From positions 4,829,374 through 4,893,373 of the forward strand of contig CM055901.1 of NCBI GenBank assembly GCA_029582155.1: a stretch of 64,000 bases of DNA, written 5' to 3'. The position numbers and the translations under genes are program-made. The stretch is from Panopea generosa. Its lineage: Eukaryota > Mollusca > Bivalvia > Adapedonta > Hiatellidae. A model generated the notes under the pieces. That model made no database searches. It was not told where the DNA came from and saw only the letters and a program-made list of their open reading frames with translations. Numbering within the stretch: position 1 is the stretch's first letter; the number at the start of each line of letters is the position of its first letter. Shown one piece after another: positions 29,501 through 35,945 of this stretch.

Positions 29501-32500
29501 GTAGCGTATAAATCAATTATGTTTTAAACCGGAAGTGCAGTTATGACGTCACACATGTATCCAATATGGCGACTTCCACCATAAAGTCGATGTGCGAAAA
29601 TGACCGTTACAAAACGAGCTGATATATCTTTATGGACTCGAATTTATGCATAATAATACTATTAATAGAAAGCTGAACTCATAGCTATTCATATTATCCT
29701 GTTTTATACACAGGGTTGCGTTCCCCTTTAATGTTTAGATTAACATAAATATTTATTTTTCTCTTATACCTTACATTTATTAGTCATTTAATCCTACAGC
29801 ATTTTTATTCATTTAATTAATATAAATTCATTGTGATCATATATTATTTACTGAACAGAACAGATACTTTTGTATTTCCAATAGATTCATTAAAATATGG
29901 AGAAGAGCTATTTAAAGTTGTATATGCCATAAACAGACAATTATGTATTTTACATTCCTAAATGTTCTATCTAATTCAAGTCCAAATTTCAAGGAAATTG
30001 CTTTGATACTTCTTGAGAAAATACATAAAATGTCAGATATATAAAATGACAATGGACATAAAACCTATTGGCTTTTGGCCAGTAGAGCTAATACATTATG
30101 GGCTTCTTTATCACCCTGCCATGCCTATTTAGCTCAGTCAGTAGCTTGTCTGACTATCAATCCAGGGATCACGAGTTCGAAACCCGGCCCACCCAGTCTC
30201 CGTGATGATTGATATAGGACATTGCGTCTTATTATGATTTGTCTTTCACCGCTGATTTTAGAGGGAAATTTATCAGTTACTTGCAGATATGGGGTGTGCT
30301 CGAGTACTGATTAACCTTCCAGGATTCATGGAAAGAGTGGTTAGGTTAAATGATCGTCTGTTAGCCCTGTTAGTCAATCTTTATCTCTATGTCTGTCATC
30401 TTTAAAACCAAACTCTGATAACATAAAATGTCACAATTCTGGATTACACCATCAACATCCATATATAACATGACTGTAATGTATTGAAAATGACTTAATG
30501 TTTAATAAATAAATATAATAAAATATAAATCTATAAGTCTTACTAGTATTTGAGAGTCTATTTCTGCGACTCTGTAGTCTGCTTTGAAGATTGACGTGGC
30601 TGCCACCCATGTTGGTACTCATTCTTGTTCTGGCACGACTCTGGCTAGAATAATCCGCGTCAAGGTGGACAAATGGTCCTTTAGATGCTACTACCAGTAC
30701 ATCAGGTCCATGGAGTATTTCTTTTAGACCCTTTAACTAAATGTTCAATTTTGTTTAAGTTAATCATAGGAACAATCTTGTTAATTGTAATAACTTCATC
30801 AACGATATTCAAGGAATTTCCTCTGACAGACTCCAATAACAGTTTGTTCCTTTAAAACACAGGGCAGGTAAGTATGTAAAACAAAAGGTCCAAGAGGGCC
30901 TGAGGATACTCTACTGACTCATAGCATAGTGACCATAGCACTTTTTGAAATTTCACAATATTTACCCTCTTTTGGGGTCTTCTTAACAACTTAAGTAAAT
31001 AAATAAATACCCCCACCACACCTATACTGAACAAAAACTTAATTGCAATGAAAAGGAAATACTTTAAATTCCCATACCATCCATCTGTAAAACAAATAAA
31101 GTCCCTGTACAGAACCCTTACACAACTCAGCCCCTTGATTTGTCAGAACATCAATCACCCACTCCTAGGGATTTGTTATGATTAGAAATGCTTTAGATAT
31201 GAAAAAGAAGTTTTTTTGTACACATGGATGTGAAAATGAAAATAATCAGTTTTCCCTATAATATTCCTCTGTAAAAGTAAAAAACACATTACAGTGTCCC
31301 AAATATACCATAGCTTCTTAATATGCAGACTCTTTAATCCTTTCTGATGTAAGGATAATTGATATCAAATATGAACTTGATTGACTGAAAGGTTATTGAG
31401 AGGAACTCAGGAAGCTTTGTGAAAATTTCCAATTTTAACCTTATTGCCTGACCCACCCCTTGGCCCGTTATGGAAATTCAATTATCTTTATTGAAAAAAA
31501 TCAGATTTATTGTTACTAGACAATGCTTTGGATCTCAAATTAAACAACATATTTACAGAAATGGAAGAAATGTCACTTAAGTGTCACATGCCCTCCAACA
31601 TGTCATGATGTTATGTTGATCATTTGTAGCAAGTATCATTAAAATTCATCTATGCATGACAAAGTTACAGGCCAGAAACGAAATCTCACATAAACTCAAA
31701 GTGTTATCAAACAAACTCAAATTGTGACCTTGACCTTTGAGGTACGGGTGTGGGTCTTACTCGCGACACGTCGTCATGTTCTGTTGATCATTTGATGCAA
31801 GTATCAACAAAATCCATCTATGCATGACAAAGTTACAGGCCGGAAACGAAATACCAAACGGAAGGACGGACAGACGAATGCTGCGATTACTATATGGCAT
31901 CAAAAAATTTTTGGGGGGGGGTCATAAAAAAATGTTTTTGGGGGGCATAAAAATGAGAATTCCTATGTAAAACTCAGACCTCTTATGTCCCAGTGCCCCT
32001 TGATTTGTACACACTTAAATCTCTTAATCATACGGATAATTTATATCAAATATGAACAAATTTGACTAACTGGTTGTTGAGAATAAGATTTATGACAATG
32101 TTCAATTTTAACCATTTTTTTTTTACCCCAACCCTGCCCTTTTTAGAAAGTCAATTCTTCACATCAAACAAAATCTTATTTGTTATGACTAATAGACGCT
32201 TTAAAACTCAAACTGAATAAAAAAAAGTCATAAATGAATGAAAAAAAGGAGAATTTTCTGTTTTCCAATAGTATTCCTATATTAGACTCAAATATCTCTT
32301 ACAGGGCCCCTATAAATACAAGACCCTTGATTTGTACAAAGTTTTAAACCCATACCCATTGGGATAATCTATATCAAATATGAACAAATTATACTGATAG
32401 GTTGTTGAGAAGAAAGTAGATTTTTGAAAATGTTCTATTTTGACCACTTTTTTACCCACCCTGGCCCGTTATGGAAAGTCAATTTTCCTTATTGAACAGA

Positions 32501-34430
32501 ATCTTATTTCCTATGACTAGAATGATGATACTTCAGAACTCATATTAAATATTAATTTTGCCTAAATAGATGAAAAAATGGGAATTTTCAGTTTTCTCAT
32601 AATATCCCTTACAGGGCCCCTATAAATTTTAAATCTGAACCTCCTTCACCAAACAATGCTTCTGTGAAGATATACACAAAATCATTTCCATTTTAAAAAA
32701 AAATAAATTAATACTGATTATCATGACATGTGTCCCCTAAATGAACCCTTGGGGCGGGGTCATTTTTAACCCTAGGGACACCATTTGAACAAATCTAACA
32801 AAACTAAAGTTGGTTATCATTATTACATACAGGTAAACATTTTGAAAATCTGTTGGGCTGTTCATGAGAAGAACATTATATGGACATGTGTCCCCTAATT
32901 GAACCTCAGGGTGGGGTCATTTTTAACCCTTGGGACACCATTTGAACAAATCTAACAAAATTATAGTTTGTCAGGTTAGAGTTAGGGTTATCATTACTTC
33001 ATAAACATTTCGAAAATCTGTTGGGTTGTTCATGAGAAGATTTTTTAAGTTTTGGACTATTTTCAGCCATCTTGAATTTCAGAGAGAAAAAAAAATCTTC
33101 TGTATCCTATTCAATAGAAACATCTATGTGAAGTTTCAGTTTAATTGGCCTAGTGGTTTCAGAGAAAGTGCTGCTAACAGACAACGGACAGCGCGCTATC
33201 GTACAAGCACTTCTGGCGTTTGGCCAGTAGAGCTAAAAACAAGCAAATTCAGTGAATTTATGTCCCCAGCTTTTTTCAAAAGATTTAATTCAGGTATTCT
33301 TAAGTTATTGCATGGAAACCCCCAAAAATATGATTTTTCACAAGTAAAAGGGGCATAACTGTAGAACGACAAATGCCACAACCTCTAAATTAAATTTAGC
33401 CTGTGTTTTGACATTATAAACATTGTATTAAAATTTCAAAATATTTTATTCAGGCATTCTTAAGTTATTGCACGGAAACCACATTGTGACGGACGGACAG
33501 ACCCAAATAAATGTCTCACAAAGTGGGGGACAAAAACAAACTTTTTAAACAAATATAAACTTACCTTGCGACCATCAATTGTGAACACTTGTCTGACAGC
33601 GAAACCAAAATGTATACTTAAATCGTTAAGCACTTGATCATATGTCTGAGCCGTCACTCTGTTCAGAAGAAACGAATGTTTTACATTGGGCTCTCCACTT
33701 TTCATAACAGTTATATTTTTGGATGGCATCTTTGTGTAGGCTGTAGATAAATCATGATTGGGTCGAAACACCCTCGCATGATGGCCACTTTTCAAATCAT
33801 TGTCTCTGAGAAGTTTGTTCGTCCTTTTCGTTATACTGTCTGGTCTATTAATATGCCAGACTCTTTTTGGATGTACACAATTTACATCCATGCCACGTAC
33901 AGTCTTTTTACTTGAACATATATAATTGTGGCCATCCGTCAAATCATCTAATGTGCTAACCCTTTGATGCCCTCTAGGGGTGTATATACTTCTGACACCA
34001 AATGAAAGTCGTTTCATTTTTTGCGATAATTCTGCAGCTACTGTTACCAAACTAAGGTGTTTCCTTGGATGAATCAAAACTGGAACACCAGGAAATTGCA
34101 AATCACCATCAATGTAAAAATTGCACATCTTGGCCTCTGTGTTAGCTGTCAGGGAAGTACGTTGATTATGTTCAGGCCGGGCATTTTGACTCATTTCCAC
34201 CAAACTCTTGGTGTCCATATCTCCTTTCCTGCCGCCCCTTTTGAGCGGAGGTAATTGTCCATTTCTGCCAGCAGGAGGCACTTCTTTCTTTTTATTACTC
34301 CTTGAAGCATCACCTTTACCTGCACGTTTACCTCTTGCTGCTGCACCAACGTTCTCTTCATCTTTGATCTTCGGCAGTCTCCTTGGTTTCTTTTCAACTG
34401 TTGCCATAGCAATGTTTTCAGTTCTTCAAG
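3767..34430 (-). CDS. Gene 1 (whole model): DCX-PLAT-beta-trefoil protein, RP1/RP1L1-like, 3' part outside window
   Basis: Sixteen coding exons on the minus strand join with matching phase at every junction and conventional GT/AG sites, giving 985 codons from the ATG at 34407 to the last exon seen (3767-3924). Domain order: basic low-complexity N-terminus (1-90), DCX1 (about 95-175), DCX2 (about 231-310), PLAT1 (346-473), PLAT2 (474-608), two beta-trefoil/fascin-like repeats (about 609-880), acidic Ser/Pro linker (880-932), PLAT3 start (933-985). DCX domains bind microtubules; RP1 and RP1L1 act at the photoreceptor axoneme. PLAT domains bind lipid or protein partners, as in LOXHD1. Inferred role: ciliary or axonemal microtubule-membrane scaffold. 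No stop codon is seen, so further PLAT exons should lie left of the window. An acceptor at 34431 (reading tttttcag) suggests the 5' UTR is spliced, with 34408-34430 as its last piece. Domain calls are by eye; the phase agreement makes the model strong. Confidence 0.88.
4755..5440. repeat. 30-bp tandem repeat, over 20 copies
   Basis: Unit AAGGTAACAAATGAATCAAA plus TGATGTATCT. Because 30 is a multiple of 3, it yields open frames with a 10-residue period on the minus strand (DTSFDSFVTL); these are repeat artefacts. Confidence 0.9.
6014..6043 (-). CDS. Gene 1 candidate microexon 15 (30 bases)
   Basis: A 30-base stretch bounded by acceptor gatttttaag and donor GAAG|gtatat, phase 1 on both sides, so it can be in or out without a frame change. 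It would add ETNDSTEPAE to the acidic linker just before EGDWGINV. The composition fits the linker. Only transcripts can settle it. Confidence 0.5.
6419..6634. mobile_element. Short inverted-repeat element (TTGCTCACCTGAG ends)
   Basis: TTGCTCACCTGAG at 6419 and CTCAGGTGAGCAA at 6622-6634 bracket 190 AT-rich bases. In an intron of gene 1. Confidence 0.5.
7288..7351. repeat. Imperfect 64-base hairpin
   Basis: AAACAGAG and GATCAGGCAG pair with CTCTGTTT and CTGCCTGATC; central loop CTCCTGTAGGAA. In an intron of gene 1. Could be the tip of a transposon or a small-RNA precursor; no evidence for either. Confidence 0.45.
7855..7986 (-). CDS. Gene 1 exon 14: low-complexity linker
   Basis: 132 bases, acceptor ctttacag, donor GCAG|gtaagc; phase 1 on both sides. 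Encodes GVRKKRNTEEVEEEMLGDF, then NQQQRMTPESLPTLSPKPAS, an acidic then Gln/Ser/Pro-rich linker with no recognised fold. Supported mainly by the phase match with exons 13 and 16. Confidence 0.78.
8791..8995. mobile_element. Harbinger-type MITE, copy 1
   Basis: Inverted ends GGCC-ATTATT...AATTGCTAGATTATC and its complement, flanked by TTA on both sides (8788-8790, 8996-8998). Internal G-rich and poly-T tracts. Confidence 0.75.
9123..9300 (-). CDS. Gene 1 exon 13: second beta-trefoil repeat, end
   Basis: 178 bases, acceptor ctgtttcag, donor GAAT|gtaaga. Encodes GSRDNESHFLVLRHKDKGF, then VTLQSASQRGLFLGMTVDGK and TTMDTGVRNIWIYPE. The L-Q-S-x-x-x-x-x-L-x-L-G-M-x-x-D-G-x-V pattern is strongly beta-trefoil-like (compare fascin, FGF). 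Leaves phase 1. Confidence 0.88.
9820..10235. repeat. 28-bp tandem repeat next to the exon 12 donor
   Basis: About 14 copies of a unit with TATCTTCCCTGTACTATCTA; ends within about 20 bases of the exon 12 donor. Confidence 0.88.
10251..10472 (-). CDS. Gene 1 exon 12: second beta-trefoil repeat, start
   Basis: 222 bases, 74 codons, acceptor cttgattgcag, donor TTTG|gtaaat. Encodes GCFRHRGTIMLCTSQHQCIN, then GRGKRAGPLAQFIVHKV and FIRLKDGKIDCL. The acceptor at 10473 was chosen because it keeps phase 0; a nearer AG (reading gtttcag) would break frame. A 28-bp tandem array ends about 15-20 bases past the donor. Confidence 0.88.
10713..11665. mobile_element. Tigger/pogo-like DNA transposon, internally deleted
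   Basis: Terminal inverted repeats start CAGTCAAACCTGT at the left and end ACAGGTTTGACTG at the right, flanked by TA on both sides (10711-10712 and 11666-11667). A relic ORF from the ATG at 11483 reads MPPKRKCLTLDERVEVVKLC, the start of a CENP-B-type helix-turn-helix transposase, then a stop. A 52-bp internal tandem duplication sits at about 11070-11170. Confidence 0.8.
11860..13535 (+). mobile_element. Dispersed repeat family R1, copy 1
   Basis: Starts near ACAAGAGATCCAAGAGGGCT and ends GGCTTTTGGCCAGTAGTGTTA. Long AT-rich body with phrases shared with copies 2 and 3, and a GACAGACGACGGACGACGGAC block near the end. No coding frame. The end of the element nearly touches the donor of exon 11. 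Confidence 0.65.
13541..13717 (-). CDS. Gene 1 exon 11: end of first beta-trefoil repeat
   Basis: 177 bases, 59 codons, acceptor gtttaattag, donor AAAG|gtttgt. Encodes GKGGPYCEFRVRVQADRTV, then FESVKNPLQFLNINVDG and SKRFYVYAK. The donor is unusual: it is followed at once by the end of a dispersed repeat family, about 10 bases into the intron. Confidence 0.88.
14215..15560. repeat. Minisatellite of about 17 units carrying an exon end and splice donor
   Basis: Unit of about 75-110 bases. On the minus strand each reads CCACTATCTGGCCATTGAC, then GGTAGAATCACAGGACTG, then GTAAATTAAAACTC and a TA-rich spacer. The first unit on the right is the true end of exon 10. Confidence 0.92.
15508..15611 (-). 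CDS. Gene 1 exon 10: beta-trefoil, its 3' end duplicated in an adjacent minisatellite
   Basis: 104 bases, acceptor ttttgcag, donor GGACTG|gtaaat. Encodes AIFNVIPKKSMKPMFASAV, then NPSHYLAIDNSRISGL. The H-Y-L-A-I-D-N and I-S-G-L pieces continue the trefoil pattern. The last 40 or so exon bases plus the donor and start of the intron are the unit of the tandem array at 14215-15560. Confidence 0.85.
15783..15932. mobile_element. 150-bp MITE of the Tigger/pogo family
   Basis: Same termini as the element at 10713 (CAGTCAAACCTGTCTTAAGC at left; CACAGGCTTGACTG at right) with TA duplicated at 15781-15782 and 15933-15934. No coding content. Confidence 0.8.
16281..16410 (-). CDS. Gene 1 exon 9: first beta-trefoil repeat, start
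   Basis: 130 bases, acceptor ttttacag, donor CATG|gtaggt. Encodes FEMEKWKYEKNVQVVFFCVT, then GKALRLLRDYNVDGVGEEKDK. The pattern G-K-x-L-R-x-x-x-D-x-x-V-D-G-x-G resembles fascin-like beta-trefoil repeats. The fold is inferred from the recurring pattern in exons 9-13, not from one diagnostic motif. Confidence 0.82.
16600..16845 (-). mobile_element. tRNA-derived SINE, family 2, copy 4
   Basis: Reverse copy with a GATT microsatellite tail at the left and body GAATCAGCGGTGAGAGACGA. Confidence 0.7.
16954..17022. mobile_element. piggyBac-type MITE, copy 3 (left end only)
   Basis: Starts CCCTTTACTCCTAGATACGC after TTAA and runs to GAAAACAGTGC; the rest is missing. Confidence 0.6.
17265..17355 (-). 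CDS. Gene 1 exon 8: PLAT2 end
   Basis: 91 bases, acceptor ataaaag, donor AAC|gtaagt. Completes CGRWLDEGEEDGKIVREQL, then VQDEYMDDILEKRN, a charged helix-like spacer leading to the beta-trefoil part. A broken retrotransposon fills the intron between exons 7 and 8. Confidence 0.9.
17530..18884 (+). mobile_element. Broken non-LTR retrotransposon (LINE) with reverse transcriptase
   Basis: A 5'-truncated LINE on the plus strand, antisense to gene 1 in intron 7. The first open frame (17545-18204) shows reverse transcriptase motifs: SSGLDNI, NYRPISVLP, HSGFRP, VVFLDLKKAFDVVDH, GVPQGS, YINDLP. A frameshift in an A-run and a stop follow; the catalytic YADD lies at 18218-18229 in another frame. Right after it, roughly 100 codons are missing, and the C-terminal part resumes (LQKRAARIILNADP, then LFKELNWMPV to LLWNNLPTEIRSS at 18615). 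The 3' end is an ATT microsatellite at 18869-18884, as in L2/CR1-like elements. It cannot be active. Confidence 0.85.
18925..19100 (-). mobile_element. tRNA-like SINE, family 3, copy 2
   Basis: Core AAAGTGTCTTGCTCAAGGAG; same orientation as all other copies. Confidence 0.5.
19445..19640 (-). mobile_element. tRNA-like SINE, family 3, copy 3
   Basis: Body TTCACATAGCCATGGTGGAG and GGGTCCAATGCTCTGCCATG. Confidence 0.55.
20625..20785 (-). CDS. Gene 1 exon 7: PLAT2 middle
   Basis: 161 bases, acceptor atttcag, donor GGAAG|gtaagt. Encodes CDTFDVEAVSLGRIKRILVG, then HDGTGAGAGWFLDKVVIRE and YVFWCGR. The HDGTG-x-GAGWFLD-x-V motif is the best-conserved part of LOXHD1-type PLAT domains. Ends two bases into an Arg codon. 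Confidence 0.94.
21504..21655 (-). CDS. Gene 1 exon 6: start of PLAT2
   Basis: 152 bases, acceptor ctattttag, donor CAA|gtaata (a weaker donor). Encodes IKYQVDVYTGEMWGGGTEAN, then VYIIIYGARGDSGVRQLYA and FKKGQ. The YG-x-x-GDSG-x-x-L core is PLAT. A 69-bp tandem array begins about 25 bases upstream of the acceptor. Confidence 0.9.
21683..22118. repeat. 69-bp tandem repeat upstream of exon 6
   Basis: About six copies of a unit with GCCGACTGTCATACATGTCA. 69 = 3 x 23, so a 163-codon plus-strand frame with a 23-residue period stays open; not regarded as a gene. Confidence 0.9.
22348..22570. mobile_element. piggyBac-type MITE, copy 1
   Basis: Ends CCCTTTACTCCATA and its complement, with TTAA at 22344-22347 and 22571-22574. 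The middle holds a strong hairpin: AACAGTGCAGGAA then TTCAGATTGCTCG pair with their complements around a 3-base loop (about 22400-22465). Confidence 0.8.
23544..23676 (-). CDS. Gene 1 exon 5: PLAT1 end
   Basis: 133 bases, acceptor ctgttcaag, donor CCCT|gtaagt. Encodes VQMRDIDTGEELIFGCSRWL, then ARDEDDQEIIRELPV: the last PLAT strands with the usual C-x-RWL-x-x-x-x-DD-x-x-I-x-RELP ending. Leaves phase 1. Confidence 0.92.
23893..24111. mobile_element. Harbinger-type MITE, copy 2
   Basis: Same termini; flanking TTA at 23890-23892 and 24112-24114. Lies in intron 4 of gene 1, just downstream of exon 4. Confidence 0.75.
24138..24224 (-). CDS. Gene 1 exon 4: PLAT1 middle
   Basis: 87 bases, exactly 29 codons, phase 0 at both ends, acceptor ctgcag, donor GAG|gtatgt. 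Encodes VSVGNVGEIYKIRLAHDNSG and FPGWLCDE. The G-E-I-Y-K-I-R-x-x-H-D-N core followed by W is the central PLAT signature. Confidence 0.93.
24310..24595 (+). mobile_element. tRNA-derived SINE, family 2, copy 1
   Basis: Head GGCCCGATTAGTCGTAAGTG with B box GAGTTCGAATCC; body TCTCTCACCGCTGATTCAAG, GTTAGGTTAACTGATCATC; tail AATATTCAATAAATCAAT. The head does not fold as a normal tRNA. Confidence 0.75.
25130..25200. repeat. Short run of a dispersed 20-bp tandem motif
   Basis: Two to four degenerate copies including TCATATTGGCCGAGTTT, the reverse complement of the unit expanded at 63520-63940. Confidence 0.65.
25580..25743 (-). CDS. Gene 1 exon 3: start of PLAT1
   Basis: 164 bases, acceptor cttttcag, donor GAC|gtgagt. 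Encodes GKWKVVVKTNALPSAGT, then QVTITVYGNKTNSGPITLG and FQPGQLDNFD. The YG-(K/D)-x-(T/G)NSGPI-LG core is a PLAT/LH2 hallmark (beta-sandwich strands 1-4). Confidence 0.92.
25902..26036. mobile_element. Foldback element
   Basis: Two arms of about 37 bases (ATCTTACTATAGCTTT and its complement at the inner ends) face each other around a 50-base centre. In intron 2 of gene 1. Confidence 0.6.
26579..26744. mobile_element. 166-bp TA-flanked MITE
   Basis: Inverted ends CCGTTTATCCTCA and TGAGGATAAACGG with TA on each side. Inside, TGTATATCGCGCATC occurs three times. A related half copy lies at about 23290-23400. Confidence 0.65.
26778..29727. mobile_element. Possible 2.9-kb TTAA-flanked element
   Basis: TTAA then AGGGTACCGCACGTC at the left and the inverted counterpart GCGTTCCCC-TTTAA at the right. 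Subterminal inverted matches include GTGACGTCATAACTGCACTT at 26970 and its complement near 29530. No transposase frame; a family-2 SINE lies inside (27715). Pairing of the two ends is inferred. Confidence 0.4.
27715..28005 (+). mobile_element. tRNA-derived SINE, family 2, copy 2
   Basis: Best-preserved head: GGCCCGATTAGCTCAGTCAG and GAGTTCGAATCCCAA, same body as copy 1. Confidence 0.78.
30118..30372 (+). mobile_element. tRNA-derived SINE, family 2, copy 3
   Basis: Head CTATTTAGCTCAGTCAGTAG and GAGTTCGAAACCC; the body stops at TTAGCCCTG without the usual tail. Confidence 0.72.
30544..30736 (-). CDS. Gene 1 exon 2: end of DCX2 plus basic linker
   Basis: 193 bases, entered in phase 0 from exon 1, acceptor catttag, donor ACTA|gtaaga. 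It completes DCX2: FTIDGRK joins LKGLKEILHGPDVLVVASK, a typical DCX ending. A Ser/Arg/Asn-rich linker follows (SSQSRARTRMSTNMGG; LQSRLQSRRNRLSN). It leaves one base of a codon, completed by CC of exon 3. Confidence 0.85.
30875..33238 (+). mobile_element. Dispersed repeat family R1, copy 2, with a nested R2 element
   Basis: Same body and ends as the copy at 11860 (CAAGAGGGCCTGAGGA at left; CTGGCGTTTGGCCAGTAGAGCTAA at right, hairpin stem CTGGC/GCCAG). A second repeat (31575-31945) is inserted in it. Fills most of intron 1 of gene 1. Confidence 0.65.
31575..31945. mobile_element. Repeat family R2, copy 1, nested in R1
   Basis: Breaks the R1 text between AAATGGAAGAAATG and AAAAATGAGAATTCC. Contains ATGCATGACAAAGTTACAGG twice and GGACGGACAGACGAATG; G-rich end (ggggggcataaa). 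Confidence 0.6.
33565..34407 (-). CDS. Gene 1 exon 1: N-terminus, DCX1 and most of DCX2
   Basis: 843 bases, 281 codons. The first 90 residues are Lys/Arg/Gly rich (KKPRRLPKIKDEE; RGKRAGKGDASRSNKKK). DCX1 runs from MCNFYIDGDLQFPG through LSFGVRSIYTPRG and STLDDLTDGHNYICSSKK, the classic doublecortin pattern of an amplitude/ubiquitin-like fold. DCX2 starts at NITVMKSGEPN and reaches QVFTIDGRK before the donor AAG|gtaagt. The ATG context (gct before ATGG, G at -3 and +4) is good, and no better upstream ATG is seen before the likely 5' UTR acceptor at 34431. The open frame continues to 33460, but that is intron read-through. Confidence 0.9.
34400..34413 (-). promoter_or_regulatory. X-box-like RFX site over the gene 1 start codon
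   Basis: On the minus strand the 14-mer ATTGCTATGGCAAC differs from the palindromic X-box GTTGCCATGGCAAC at two positions. It contains the start ATG. RFX factors drive ciliary genes through this motif, usually within a few hundred bases of the start. The site is real as sequence; its use is inferred. Confidence 0.5.
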
Positions 34431-35454
34431 CTGAAAAATAACCGAAAAAAAAAAATCAGCATCACCCTTCCTTGTGCATCTAATGACTATTTTATTACAG
34501 ATATGCAGAAATAATCATTAACTGTCTACATGTTATGTCTACATGTACCTTTTGCTCAGGCATCCAGACTTTTAAACATATATCAACCACATTGACAGAG
34601 TTTTTCCTCAAATTTTAAAATTGACTTCTATGTACTAAACATACAGATCTTATTTCAATATTGGAATAGAAAGTTTCAACTTCACAATTCTCTGTTAAAG
34701 GGAATTTATCAGGATTTTTTAGAATTTGAAAATTAGCTAAATTTAAGTTTTATTCAATATATCAAGCCTATGATATACTCACTGGCCCCACTTTGCCATA
34801 AGAAATGTATTTTTAAATGTTCCAAAATAAAATATTCAGAAGAGATTTCCTAACTTGGGCTACGCACCTAGGTTAGAATAAAATAGATTTCCTGCTTAAA
34901 ATCACAACATACTTTGTGATACATATAAAATGAGTTACATGATTTCATTTTGATTTCAATTTGATTCATTTGACCTGGATTGCATGATATAGAATTTGTT
35001 TATCTAAGAAAGATGACAAAATTCACTGATGATGTGAAGATTGCCAAGCACTATTTAAGTGCCGTCTATTTAAGGAATTAGGATTTTGGTGAATGTGACT
35101 GTTTACCAAACAATTCGGATTTTATATATAAATGATAATCAGGGTTGTCATTAGAAGCCGGGGGCAGCTGTTTTTCCCATGTTACTCTTACTTGAACACC
35201 CAGCTGAATTTCCTTTGTTTTTTGTAGAGAACCCCCAAACGACCCTTAATGAAAGTCATGGATAAAAAGATACTTTGTATCCATTTTAAATTTTTTTTTT
35301 TTTTTCAAGACATTTTTTACTGACACACTCCTTTTAAATGTGAAATTTACACAGAGAAATACACTCACTTTTACAACTGTTAAGGTGCAGCCAGATGATG
35401 GTTATACTTACATAGAGGATTTGTTTGTTTTGGTGTCAGAGACTGAAGTTTATT

Positions 35455-35945
35455 TTGTGCTTTTTGATGAATTATTTAGATTTCTCAGTGGATTATTTAA
35501 TGGTACTCCACTGTTTCAAACAGGGAAACTATGAAAAAAAAAAAGAAGTTTTTTTATATCCTTTGTCCTTGCATATTAATTTAAAATATATTTCATCAAG
35601 TGATCACCAAAAGTTATATTCAAGCTCATGAGAACATGATTTTTTGGTGATCACGAGATTATCATTAATGATCTTACACCAAAACAAAAATATTTTCTTT
35701 TTTATGTTATGCGTTTACATAATTTTTTGGTTATTTTGACCTTATTTCGACATAAGTTATTATTGGACTAATAAAAAAAAATTAAAGTATGTTTTTAAAA
35801 AAAAATTTTTTTTATATAATTAATAATTTTAAATTAATATTCAAGGACAATTTTTTTTTTCTTCATAATTTCACTGTTTGAAACAGTGGATTACCATAAA
35901 TAATCCACTGAGAAATCTCTGTAATTCATCAAAAAGCATAAAATA
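35455..35945. mobile_element. Foldback element in the divergent intergenic region
   Basis: About 80-base arms (containing GCTTTTTGATGAATTA and TTTCTCAGTGGATTATTTA) are inverted at the two ends of a 490-base block. A second smaller inverted pair (AGTGATCACCAAAA) lies inside. Confidence 0.6.

Noticed and set aside
33460-33564. Extension of the long DCX frame beyond 33565.
   Set aside because: A consensus donor at 33564 and phase-perfect exon 2 show this is intron read-through into repeat sequence.
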